Assembly: GCA_019634595.1 (NCBI GenBank)
Contig: JAHCBC010000003.1
Coordinates: forward strand, 434,001 to 498,000
Direction: 5' to 3'
Length of the DNA: 64,000 nt
DNA from: Akkermansiaceae bacterium
Lineage (GTDB): Bacteria; Verrucomicrobiota; Verrucomicrobiia; Verrucomicrobiales; Akkermansiaceae
This document shows, piece after piece, positions 15,473 through 23,090 of this stretch. Each line of letters starts with the position of its first letter. Position 1 is the stretch's first letter. The position numbers and the translations under genes are program-made. A model generated the notes under the pieces. The model had not been told where the DNA came from. It did no database searches and worked only from the letters and a program-made list of their open reading frames with translations.

Positions 15473-16401
15473 TGAAATGCGTGCTCCTCCTCAACCGCGC
15501 CGCAGGTGGCAACGAACGAGGCCTGCTCGCATCGGATGTCTGCCAGACGGTGCAGGAAATTTTCCGCGGGCAAGGGCATCAGCTCCTCGCCCACGTGATC
15601 GACCCTGAACGGGTGGAGGATGAGATCAAAAAGGCCGTGGCGGACAGGCCGGACGCGATCATCGTGGGTGGCGGGGATGGCACGGTTTCCACCGCCGCCG
15701 GGCTGCTGGGTGGCACCGGCATCGCGCTGGGCATCCTGCCCATGGGGACATTCAACCTCGCCGCACGCGACCTGGGGGTACCACTGGACATCAGGGAGGC
15801 GGCGGAGTTCCTCGCCGGGGCGCAGGCCATCCCCATCGACGTGCTGATGGTGTCGGGCCGTGCCTGCCTCTGCACCACCATCCTCGGCTTCTACCCGGAG
15901 TTCTCCAGTTTCTTCGAGAAACGGGACCACGGCGGCCGGTGGTGGAGGAAGACTCTCAAACTGATCACCGGGGTGCCGAAGATCTTCGCCCGTGCCCGCC
16001 CGCTCTCCCTGGAGTGGTCGGGGGAGGATGCCTCCGGGCGGGCGCGCACGAAGTTCTCCGCCTTTGTTCCCGGGAAATACCGCTCCACCACGGGCATCGT
16101 CCCGGCACGCACGGACTTCCGTTCCGGCACGCTGACCGGCTATATCGGCACGCACCGGAAGGCCTCCTCCGCCGTGAGGGCGATGCTCGACTATCTGTTG
16201 GGAAGACATGAGGAGAACGCGGAGCTGAAGATCATCAAGGCGCGCTCGCTGGAACTGCATGCCCGCGGCAGGAAGCACTGCACCGTCATGCTGGACGGGG
16301 AAATCATCCGCCTTTCCCTGCCCATCCGGCTGGACATCCTGCCTGAACGGCTGGTGGTCCTCACGACCGCGGAACATCTCGCTGACTCCGGAGATACCTG
16401 A
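15469..16401 (+). CDS. Diacylglycerol/lipid kinase family protein
   Basis: 310 residues with the DAGK catalytic signature: VLLLNRAAGG near the N-terminus, the ATP-binding loop IIVGGGDGTVSTAAGLL (GGGDGT at 67-72) and LGILPMGTFNLAARDLG, followed by the beta-rich C-terminal half (VMLDGEIIRLSLP). Relatives (YegS, DgkB, sphingosine kinase types) phosphorylate diacylglycerol or other lipid alcohols at the inner membrane. The substrate cannot be read from sequence. It overlaps the response regulator by four bases and precedes the metallophosphoesterase by two, so a lipid phosphorylation/dephosphorylation theme within a sensory operon is a reasonable guess. Confidence 0.88.
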   Translation: MMKCVLLLNRAAGGNERGLLASDVCQTVQEIFRGQGHQLLAHVIDPERVEDEIKKAVADRPDAIIVGGGDGTVSTAAGLLGGTGIALGILPMGTFNLAARDLGVPLDIREAAEFLAGAQAIPIDVLMVSGRACLCTTILGFYPEFSSFFEKRDHGGRWWRKTLKLITGVPKIFARARPLSLEWSGEDASGRARTKFSAFVPGKYRSTTGIVPARTDFRSGTLTGYIGTHRKASSAVRAMLDYLLGRHEENAELKIIKARSLELHARGRKHCTVMLDGEIIRLSLPIRLDILPERLVVLTTAEHLADSGDT

Positions 16402-16403
16402 CG

Positions 16404-17261
16404 ATGACACGGCTCCTCCACCTCTCCGACCCCCATTTCGGCGCGGTGAGCACCGCCGCGGCGGAAGCTTTCCTGAGCCACGCCCGGTCCCATGCCTACG
16501 ACTTCACGGTTCTCAGCGGGGATCTCACCATGCGTGCCCGGCGGACCGAACTGGAGGCGGCCTACAACTTCGTCTCGACGATCCCCGGTCCGCTGCTGGT
16601 GATCCCGGGCAATCATGACATCCCCGCCACCAACCAACCGTTCGACCGTTTTTTCCGGCCCTTCCGGCGGTATTCGCGGTCGTTCGGCAGGGATCTGGAA
16701 CCCGTCCACCGCGCGGCGGACTTCCACATCGTCAGCCTGAACAGCACGCGTGCGTTCGGCTTCCACGCGGACTGGTCGGAAGGCATCCTTTCCAGGGAAC
16801 AGTTGGCCCGCTGTGTGTCGCGGTTCCAGGAAGGCGGGGAAAACCCCTTCCGCATCCTCACCCTCCACCACCCGCTGCTGGCCCCTCCCGGATACAACAG
16901 GGTGGTGGTGAAGCCGCTGCCCGACCTGCTCCAGACGGTCGATGACGCGCGGGTGGATCTCGTTCTCTGCGGACATTTCCACCGCTCGCAGCTCGCCACC
17001 GCGGGAGTGCTGGAGGGTTGGAAATGTGTCGTCTCCCAGGCTCCGACCGTCTGTTCCACCCGTCTGCAAGGGGAGCCACAAGGGTTCCATGAGATCCGCT
17101 TCACCGCGGCGATGATGGAGATCACGGTTTGGCGGTTCATCGGGGAAAGCTTCATTCCCACATCGACTTCCCGCTTCGAACGTGGCCAGGATGGATGGAA
17201 GGATTGCGAAGATTCCGTTACGGATGAAATTGCCGTCATCCCACCCGAAGATTCCGAATGA
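16404..17261 (+). CDS. Calcineurin-type metallophosphoesterase
   Basis: 285 residues with all the metal motifs in order: HLSDPHFG (Asp9, His11), SGDLT (Asp40), PGNHD (Asn70, His71, Asp72), LTLHHPL and CGHFHRSQ. These bind two divalent metals and hydrolyse phosphodiesters or monoesters; relatives include CpdA-type 3',5'-cAMP phosphodiesterases and UDP-2,3-diacylglucosamine hydrolases. No signal peptide is present, so it is cytoplasmic. Its stop overlaps the start of the flavoprotein gene (ATGA at 17258). The substrate is unknown; the neighbouring lipid kinase makes a phospholipid-related substrate one option. Confidence 0.88.
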   Translation: MTRLLHLSDPHFGAVSTAAAEAFLSHARSHAYDFTVLSGDLTMRARRTELEAAYNFVSTIPGPLLVIPGNHDIPATNQPFDRFFRPFRRYSRSFGRDLEPVHRAADFHIVSLNSTRAFGFHADWSEGILSREQLARCVSRFQEGGENPFRILTLHHPLLAPPGYNRVVVKPLPDLLQTVDDARVDLVLCGHFHRSQLATAGVLEGWKCVVSQAPTVCSTRLQGEPQGFHEIRFTAAMMEITVWRFIGESFIPTSTSRFERGQDGWKDCEDSVTDEIAVIPPEDSE

Positions 17262-18646
17262 AATACGATCTCATCGTCATCGGCGGCGGAAGCGCCGGTC
17301 ACTCCGCGGCATCCACCGCAGCGGAACTGGGCCTGAATTGCGCGCTGGTGGAGGCACCCGGCCCGCTCGGCGGCCTCTGCATCCTGCGCGGCTGCATGCC
17401 GTCGAAGGCGATCATCGAGACCGCCAACCGGATGCGCGCCATCCGTGAGGCGGAACGCTTCGGGATCATTGCGGACGCTCCGGTGCTGGACATCAAACGG
17501 CTCCGCGAACGCGCGGATGTGCTCCTGAAGGACTTCCGCGAATACCGCAGGGAGCAGATGGAGAATGCGGACTACGAACTGATCCGCGGCACGGCGATGC
17601 TGGTCTCCGCCCATGAGCTGGAACTGGCGGAAACCAAGCAACGCCTCCAGGCCAAGGCCTTCATCATCGCCACCGGATCAAAGCCGGAGATCCCGGAGAT
17701 CGAAGGGCTGGAAGGCACACCCTACTGGACGAGCGATGAGATGATCCAGATCCCGGACCTTCCGGAGACCATCGCCGTCGTGGGGCACGGCGCGATCGGG
17801 ATGGAGGCCGCCCATCTCTTCGAAGGACTTGGCAGCCGCGTAACCGTCCTGGTCCGCGGCGAGAGGATCCTCAGCCACTTTGACGATGACATCGCGGAAG
17901 CCATCGAGTCGGAGAGCACGGAACGCGGCATCACATTCCTGAAGAAGACGGAGATCTTCCACGTGGAGCACAGGGGCGGGAAATTCCATCTGTCACTGAC
18001 GGGAAAGGAAACGCTGACCGTGGATGCCCTGCTGATCGCCACCGGCCGGGTTCCGAACACGATCGGCTTCGGCTTCCAGAAGGTGGGCATCGCCATGGAC
18101 CGCAAGCGGATCCTCATCGACGACCGGTGCTCGACCTCCCTGCCGCATGTCTTCGCGGTGGGGGACTGTGCGAGTCCGTTCGCGGTGGTGCATCTCGCCG
18201 TCATCCAGGGAGCGGTCGCGGCCCGCAACGCGGAACGCATCATCCGGGACGGCCACTCGGAGCTTTCCCATGAATGGAGTCCGGAAACGGCGATGGTCGG
18301 GCTGTTCACCGAGCCGCAGTGCGTGGAGATCGGGACGGGTGTGAAAGAAGCCGGGAAGAAAGGCATCAAAATCCTCACCGGCAGGATCGACTACAACGAC
18401 CAGGGAAAGGGAATGATCGCCGGGTCGCGGCATGGTTTCGTCAAGGTCATCGCGGAGGCGGAGTCCCACCGGATCATCGGCGCGGCGGCGGCGGGGCCGG
18501 AGGTGCTGGAAACCTCCCATGCCATCCAGGTGGCGATTTCCCGGGGAATGACGCTGGAGGAATACGCCGCGGTGCCGCACTACCATCCCACTCTGGTGGA
18601 GGCATGGGCATCCGCGGCGGAAGAAGCGCTCACCGGCGGGGAGTGA
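17258..18646 (+). CDS. Dihydrolipoamide dehydrogenase-like disulfide oxidoreductase
   Basis: 462 residues. FAD motif VIGGGSAGHSAA at the N-terminus, redox-active disulfide in GGLCILRGCMPSK (CX4C, as in lipoamide dehydrogenase and mercuric reductase), NAD motif AVVGHGAIGMEAAHL, second FAD motif FAVGDCA, and C-terminal dimerisation domain with the base HYHPTLVE (usual HAHPTLSE/H-x-HPT). It is therefore a class I pyridine-nucleotide disulfide oxidoreductase. Its position as last gene of a sensory operon, away from 2-oxoacid dehydrogenase genes, makes a housekeeping Lpd role less likely. The 3' end overlaps the convergent BON-protein gene by 17 bases. Confidence 0.87.
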   Translation: MKYDLIVIGGGSAGHSAASTAAELGLNCALVEAPGPLGGLCILRGCMPSKAIIETANRMRAIREAERFGIIADAPVLDIKRLRERADVLLKDFREYRREQMENADYELIRGTAMLVSAHELELAETKQRLQAKAFIIATGSKPEIPEIEGLEGTPYWTSDEMIQIPDLPETIAVVGHGAIGMEAAHLFEGLGSRVTVLVRGERILSHFDDDIAEAIESESTERGITFLKKTEIFHVEHRGGKFHLSLTGKETLTVDALLIATGRVPNTIGFGFQKVGIAMDRKRILIDDRCSTSLPHVFAVGDCASPFAVVHLAVIQGAVAARNAERIIRDGHSELSHEWSPETAMVGLFTEPQCVEIGTGVKEAGKKGIKILTGRIDYNDQGKGMIAGSRHGFVKVIAEAESHRIIGAAAAGPEVLETSHAIQVAISRGMTLEEYAAVPHYHPTLVEAWASAAEEALTGGE

Positions 18647-19664
18647 CCACCGGAGCGTTCACGGAAACGAGCGGGCGCTGCGTCTCCCCGACACGGATGA
18701 GGTTGTTCACCGCCATCACGCCCGGGACACCACGCGCCGTGGACTCCGCCGCGGTTTTCATTTCCTCCGCTGGAACCTGCCCGGTGAGTGTCACCACTCC
18801 GTCGGCAAGCTCGCTGTTGACCAGACCCGCATCGATGCGGCGGTCCGCCGCCATGGCATCGTCCAGCGCGGCCATCATCTGTTCCGGAGTGAAGTCCTTG
18901 TCCTCCACCGCTTCCATCTTGAGGTCGGAGTTGATGGTGAGACGGTCCGCGTTCACCTCGAACACACCGGTGACGGAGGAGCGGCGCACGAGGCGGTCAT
19001 ACTCCCCCCTGCTGCCCAGCTCACCTTTCAACCTCACGACCCCCTCCTTCACGGAAACCGAGAGCGCGAGTCCATCGCAGAGCGGATCATTCGCTATCAA
19101 CTGGCGCAGTTGATCCGCGATCTGGTCGTCGCTGCGGATGCCGTCGAAAGTGACTTCGGTCTTGTTCTCGATCACCGTCACTCCGGGAACCCTGGACACC
19201 GTCTCACGGGCGATTTCCTGCTCATCCCATGTGCCCACGGCACCGCCGAGGACGGCTTTCCCGCCCTCCACGTTCACAGTGATGCGGCTGGCATCGAGCG
19301 CCTTGTTCTTCCCGAGAGCGGTGAGTACGGCGGCCTTTACGGAATCATCCGTGGTGGTGGTGCCACCGATCTTCAGTTCGTTCACGACGGCGCGGACCTT
19401 GACGACCGACATCGCCCGTTCGGCGGCGCGCTCCGCTTGATCCAGCGTCGCGACGTTGCCGGTAAGGATGGCGATGCCGTCGCGCATGGTGGCGGACACC
19501 TTCGTCCCGTCCATGCGGGTGTCGGAGGAGATCTCCATCTGGATGTATTCGGAAATCTCGCCGGGTGTTCCCGGAGCCATCTCCGGAGTGGCGGAAGCAA
19601 AAGCCGTGCTGATCATGGCCACCGCCATCCAACGGGCGTGGTTTTCTGCTGTATTCGTTTTCAT
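18630..19664 (-). CDS. Exported protein with four BON domains
   Basis: 344 residues. A signal peptide covers about 1-24 (ending near TAFASA). Four tandem BON domains follow, at about 36-103, 105-175, 180-250 and 260-330, each showing the pattern alpha-beta-beta-alpha-beta with a V-x-x-G-x-V-x-L-x-G core (DGIAILTGNV, GGKAVLGGAV, EGVVRLKGEL, DGVVTLTGQV). BON proteins such as OsmY bind phospholipid or other envelope components and help under osmotic stress. ATG 19664 is chosen for the signal peptide; it lies 23 bases from the predicted sigma54 transcript start. The 3' end overlaps the convergent flavoprotein gene. Confidence 0.85.
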   Translation of the reverse strand: MKTNTAENHARWMAVAMISTAFASATPEMAPGTPGEISEYIQMEISSDTRMDGTKVSATMRDGIAILTGNVATLDQAERAAERAMSVVKVRAVVNELKIGGTTTTDDSVKAAVLTALGKNKALDASRITVNVEGGKAVLGGAVGTWDEQEIARETVSRVPGVTVIENKTEVTFDGIRSDDQIADQLRQLIANDPLCDGLALSVSVKEGVVRLKGELGSRGEYDRLVRRSSVTGVFEVNADRLTINSDLKMEAVEDKDFTPEQMMAALDDAMAADRRIDAGLVNSELADGVVTLTGQVPAEEMKTAAESTARGVPGVMAVNNLIRVGETQRPLVSVNAPVVTPRR

Positions 19665-19697
19665 GGCATCATCGGGGACAAATTCCATGGACCAAAT

Positions 19698-19713
19698 CGC
19701 ATACCCCGTGCCA
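19698..19713 (-). promoter_or_regulatory. Candidate sigma54 promoter of the BON-domain gene
   Basis: On the minus strand the sequence is TGGCACGGGGTATGCG. The -24 half is a perfect TGGCACG, the -12 half reads ATGCG (consensus TTGCA), and GG and GC are ten bases apart as required. Transcription would start near 19687, leaving a 23-base leader before ATG 19664. The match is much better than expected by chance in a short upstream region. Confidence 0.65.
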
Positions 19714-20240
19714 CGAACCCGGAAGCGGCCACAAGCGGCTGTCCCTCAAACCCATCGAACTTCCGCCTGACCGCTCCCTCCCCCGCACCAGCCCGGATGG
19801 GCGTGCAATGTGCATGCACAGGGCACGAAAAGGCAAGGACGCGGGTTTTTTGAATCGGGGGCTCTTTTTTGAATCGGGGGTATGTGCGGGGGAAAAGGCG
19901 GGGATCGACACGGATGGAAAGCACTCCTCGGGCAATACCCCCCCTCCCCCCATGGGACAGTGACCTGCCTGCATGGAGTTGTGGAAGAGGGTGACCCTCC
20001 GCACCTTGTTTAGGGTGGCGTGCGGACCTAGCCCCTGCCACTCGGTTGCCCCCCGTGCTGTTGTCGAGGTAGGGGGATGGAACTCGGCCGGGTTCCCCGC
20101 AATGTCATGGAAAGCGGACCAGCTCGCCGGCGAACTCTCCGGGCAGGAGGTTCCGCGATGGATGGATGATGCCGCACCGGCATGGTGGGACCAAGCCGGA
20201 GTTGTTCATGGGATGCCCGCTTCGGGGGCGTCAGCAGTGG
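19714..20240. other. Gene-poor intergenic stretch
   Basis: About 530 bp without a convincing gene. It contains a short direct repeat (CTTTTTTGAATCGGGG-type units near 19844-19880) and a C/G-homopolymer patch near 19937-19953. A 91-codon open frame on the plus strand (19973-20248) has no recognisable domain and no clear ribosome site. I see no other structure that I can interpret. Confidence 0.4.
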
Positions 20241-20266
20241 ACCAGTGACCAGTGACCGTTCCGTGG

Positions 20267-20310
20267 CGGAGCAGGATGCTCCGGCAACGGCCTGGGCCAG
20301 GATGGCCCAG
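20267..20310. repeat. Twin hairpins (REP-like doublet) at the 3' end of the LpxR-like gene
   Basis: Two adjacent stem-loops share the loop GGA: CGGAGCA/TGCTCCG (20267-20283) and CTGGGCCA/TGGCCCAG (20292-20310). They lie 16 bases beyond the stop of the minus-strand gene and may act as its terminator. Different stems on the same loop pattern suggest a repeated element rather than a simple terminator. Confidence 0.5.
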
Positions 20311-20325
20311 CCACACGGTGATCCC

Positions 20326-21399
20326 TCAGAACTTCACACGGACGGCCACCGTCCCAAAGTCGGCGTGCCCTTCCTGCTCGCGGTATTCCCTGGTCCTCCA
20401 GGTGTGGACATAACTCAGCTCGACGAGGCGGTAGCGGATGCCCAGGCCGCAGAATGCCTCCGCCACGAAGGGCCTGCGATGATTCCCCGTGTCGAAATCC
20501 CGGAAGACCGGACCATCCAGCGTCGCGTCATGGGCCACCCCACGGACCGTCGCGCCGAAAAGCGTGTAGATGGACCAGTGGCCTTGATAGTCACCGCCGC
20601 CGCCGAAGTAGCGATGGGAATAGGCGGTCGAGGAAAGCCGCGGATCCGAGAAGTCAGGAGGAAGGTTGTAACCGGCGCGGAAGAACCCGCCCAGATGGGC
20701 CTCCGTCCGGAAAGTGCCCAGCCTCACGCCCCATTCGGTGAGGCCGTCGATGCGGAACGCTCCGCGCTCCACCTCGACAAAGTCCGCCCGGCGTTTCTGC
20801 ACGAAGCTGATGTCCGCCGTCACCTCATTCGGCACCTGGTCATTCCAGCCGTTGAATTTGTCGATGTCCCGGAGATCATGGATGGTGTCCTGGGACTCCT
20901 CCGCAAGGGAGTTCGGCCCAATCATGCCGACAGTGAACTCGATGGAGTTGAGGATGTGCTCGTCCTTCACGTGGAGGGAAAAGCCGAGGCCAAGCCAGCC
21001 GGCGTAACGGCGCTGCCCGGCGGGCTGCACGGCAGGCGCGGGATCTTCCGGCGTGAACATCAACTGGGTGAGGGAGAAGCCGTAGTTGTAGTGCACCTTC
21101 GACGAATCCTTGAAGCCGGTGATTTTCCTGAAAACACCGTAACTCTCATCATCGCCGGAGAAACGCCGCAGGTTCCGCTGCAGGCCAAGGCGCTCGACCG
21201 GACGGTCTTCCGAAATCCACGAAAGGCGGATGCCGTTGGTGTAGTCCTTGTCATCGCCTCCGAAGAGGTCGTTGTCGAAATAGAGGGTCGTGTAGCCGCT
21301 GTCCTTGTCGGGGAAAGGATTCAGGGAATAGAGTCCCTGGGCCTGGGTGGCGGCGGTGGTGCAGATGACGGCGGTGGCGATGCTGGGCAGGAGTTTCAT
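20326..21399 (-). CDS. LpxR-family lipid A deacylase (DUF2219), outer membrane
   Basis: 357 residues. Signal peptide about 1-20 (ending ATQAQ). The family block LYFDNDLFGGDDKDYTNGIRLSW (about 39-61) carries the Asn-Asp and Tyr-Thr-Asn-Gly residues of the LpxR active site, and later TVGMIGPNSLAEESQDTIHDL corresponds to the conserved GP-S-x-x-x-x-Q-xx-xH block that supplies the catalytic Ser/His region. The protein ends in Phe after alternating residues (VAVRVKF), as outer-membrane barrels do. LpxR removes the 3'-acyloxyacyl chain from lipid A in the outer membrane; many DUF2219 relatives have not been tested. The start at 21399 gives the signal peptide. Confidence 0.83.
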   Translation of the reverse strand: MKLLPSIATAVICTTAATQAQGLYSLNPFPDKDSGYTTLYFDNDLFGGDDKDYTNGIRLSWISEDRPVERLGLQRNLRRFSGDDESYGVFRKITGFKDSSKVHYNYGFSLTQLMFTPEDPAPAVQPAGQRRYAGWLGLGFSLHVKDEHILNSIEFTVGMIGPNSLAEESQDTIHDLRDIDKFNGWNDQVPNEVTADISFVQKRRADFVEVERGAFRIDGLTEWGVRLGTFRTEAHLGGFFRAGYNLPPDFSDPRLSSTAYSHRYFGGGGDYQGHWSIYTLFGATVRGVAHDATLDGPVFRDFDTGNHRRPFVAEAFCGLGIRYRLVELSYVHTWRTREYREQEGHADFGTVAVRVKF

Positions 21400-21441
21400 C
21401 GGGGTGGGTGCAGGAGGGTATGGGTATCAGAAAAGGGAAGA

Positions 21442-21476
21442 GGGAGTGAACGAATCCTCCCGAATCGTTCACTCCC
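21442..21476 (-). terminator. Hairpin downstream of the DUF1328 gene
   Basis: GGGAGTGAACGA (21442-21453) pairs with TCGTTCACTCCC (21465-21476), a perfect 12-bp stem with an 11-base loop. It lies between the DUF1328 stop and the LpxR-like start, both on the minus strand, and is followed there by the T-rich TCTTCCCTTTTC. It may end the short DUF1328 transcript or structure the lpxR-like leader. Confidence 0.55.
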
Positions 21477-21553
21477 CTTTGTTTCAGGCATCTCCCTGAT
21501 GATGCCGTGAGATTATCATGGGTATTGGAATGAGGATCTGTCTCCCGACAGTC

Positions 21554-21724
21554 TCATGGATTCTTACCCCGCAATGCCCGGCTGAGCGCCGAAACCACCA
21601 GCAGGATGAGGAATATGACAAAGAGCACCTGGGCGATTGAGGCGGCGGTACCCGCCACGCCACCGAATCCTAAAAGTCCCGCGATCAAGGCGAGGATGAG
21701 AAATGTAATGGTCCACTGTAACAT
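21554..21724 (-). CDS. DUF1328 small membrane protein
   Basis: A 56-residue protein ([20 protein letters not shown]..., ending [10 protein letters not shown]) that matches the DUF1328 family over its full length: two membrane helices at about 3-20 and 30-48 separated by the [12 protein letters not shown] turn. The family is common next to stress genes, and its function is unknown. A clear ribosome site AAAGGAG lies six bases before the ATG, and a sigma54-type promoter lies just upstream, which would give a 23-base leader. It is too short to be picked up by long-ORF searches. Confidence 0.9.
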   Translation of the reverse strand: MLQWTITFLILALIAGLLGFGGVAGTAASIAQVLFVIFLILLVVSALSRALRGKNP

Positions 21725-21757
21725 TGGTTACTCCTTTCGTAAGTTCTCCATTCCTGT

Positions 21758-21773
21758 TGCAGGATTCCGGCCA
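21758..21773 (-). promoter_or_regulatory. Candidate sigma54 promoter of the DUF1328 gene
   Basis: On the minus strand the sequence is TGGCCGGAATCCTGCA, with GG and GC ten bases apart and nine consensus positions matched (TGGC, G, TGCA). The predicted transcript start near 21747 leaves a 23-base leader that includes the ribosome site, the same leader length as in the BON-gene promoter. Confidence 0.55.
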
Positions 21774-21971
21774 GCCCCGGAAAACATGACACAAATCACT
21801 GTCTTTAAGATGATTATACATTAATCAACCTAACAATATCTTCACCTCCGACGGTGCAGTCCGCCCAAAAAGCCCGCATTATTGATGCAATTTGCACCCA
21901 CTCGGAATAGAGTCGGATTCATCGGCACCATCGGCTTGTGGGGGACGGGGAAGCTCTCCTATCCTGCCCGG

Positions 21972-23051
21972 GTGATCCAGACCTCCGACCTCCGCATTTC
22001 CGGCACGCGGCCTCTCATTTCCCCCGCGATCCTGGAGTATGATCTCCCCGTCCCCGCACAACATGCGGACCTCATCTCCCGCTCCCGGAGCGGGATCTCA
22101 GCGATCTTCAAAGGTGAGTGCGACCGTCTGGCCGTGGTCATCGGCCCGTGTTCGATCCATGACCCGCAGGCCGCCATCGAGTATGCGTGGAAGCTGAAGG
22201 AAATCTCCGACCGGCTGGCGGAGGATCTGCTGGTGATCATGCGCGTCTATTTTGAGAAACCGCGCACCACTGTCGGATGGAAGGGTCTGATCAATGATCC
22301 GCATCTGGATGACAGCTTTGACATCAACCACGGCCTCCGCGCGGCCAGGGCGCTGCTGCTGGACGTGGCCACCATCGGCCTGCCCGCCGCCACCGAGTTC
22401 CTCGACACCATCTCGCCGCAGTATGTGGCGGACCTGATCTCCTGGGGGGCGATCGGCGCGCGCACCACGGAGTCCCAGATCCACCGTGAGCTGGCGTCCG
22501 GGCTTTCCATGCCCATCGGCTTCAAGAATGGAACGGGCGGCTCCATCCAGATCGCGCTGGATGCGATCCAGTCGGCCTCCCGTCCCCACCATTTCCTGGG
22601 GGTGACGAAGCAGGGCATCTCCGCGATCGTGTCCACCACGGGGAACGAGGACTGCCACCTGATCCTGCGCGGCGGCCAGGGCGGCCCGAACTACGATGCG
22701 GACAGTATTTCCGAGACCGCGGGCATCCTGGCCACGCAGTGTTTCCCCCGCCACCTGATGGTGGACTGCTCCCACGGGAACTCACGGAAGAACTACCGCA
22801 ACCAGCCGGTGGTGGCGCAGGAACTCTGTGCGCAGATCTCCGCGGGCTCCACTGTCATTTCCGGAGTCATGCTGGAATCCAACCTGGTCGAGGGAAGCCA
22901 GAAGCTCTCCACCAGGGAAGAAATGACCCACGGCCAGTCCGTGACGGACGCCTGCATTGGCTGGGATACGACGGTGGAGGTCCTGGAAGGACTGGCGGCG
23001 GCTGTGCGGGAGCGGAGAAAACTTGCAAGCAGCGCACCTGCCGGGGCGTAA
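21972..23051 (+). CDS. 3-deoxy-7-phosphoheptulonate (DAHP) synthase, class I
   Basis: 359 residues, close to the 350-residue AroF/G/H enzymes, which condense phosphoenolpyruvate and erythrose 4-phosphate at the start of aromatic biosynthesis. Seen are VVIGPCSIHDPQAAIEYA (metal Cys), MRVYFEKPRTTVGWKGLINDP, the core GARTTESQIHRELASGLSMPIGFKNGT, ILRGG, and DCSHGNSRKNY with the metal/PEP residues. GTG 21972 is chosen because the 30 residues encoded upstream (from 21882) do not resemble the family. It is followed after 39 bases by mqo. Which aromatic amino acid, if any, inhibits it is not predictable here. Confidence 0.9.
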   Translation: MIQTSDLRISGTRPLISPAILEYDLPVPAQHADLISRSRSGISAIFKGECDRLAVVIGPCSIHDPQAAIEYAWKLKEISDRLAEDLLVIMRVYFEKPRTTVGWKGLINDPHLDDSFDINHGLRAARALLLDVATIGLPAATEFLDTISPQYVADLISWGAIGARTTESQIHRELASGLSMPIGFKNGTGGSIQIALDAIQSASRPHHFLGVTKQGISAIVSTTGNEDCHLILRGGQGGPNYDADSISETAGILATQCFPRHLMVDCSHGNSRKNYRNQPVVAQELCAQISAGSTVISGVMLESNLVEGSQKLSTREEMTHGQSVTDACIGWDTTVEVLEGLAAAVRERRKLASSAPAGA

Positions 23052-23090
23052 TCCGTGCCTTCCGCAATCCCTTTCCATTCCCGACCCTTC

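Noticed and set aside
19973..20248. 91-codon open frame on the plus strand in the gene-poor gap
   Set aside because: No domain, no convincing ribosome site, and it ends in repeat-rich DNA; kept only as part of the intergenic description.
20182..21510. 442-codon open frame on the plus strand
   Set aside because: It lies opposite the LpxR-like gene, whose family motifs and signal peptide are clear; the plus-strand product shows no known motif.
21882..21971. 30-residue N-terminal extension of DAHP synthase
   Set aside because: It is not similar to the family and would make the protein longer than usual; GTG 21972 gives the normal start.
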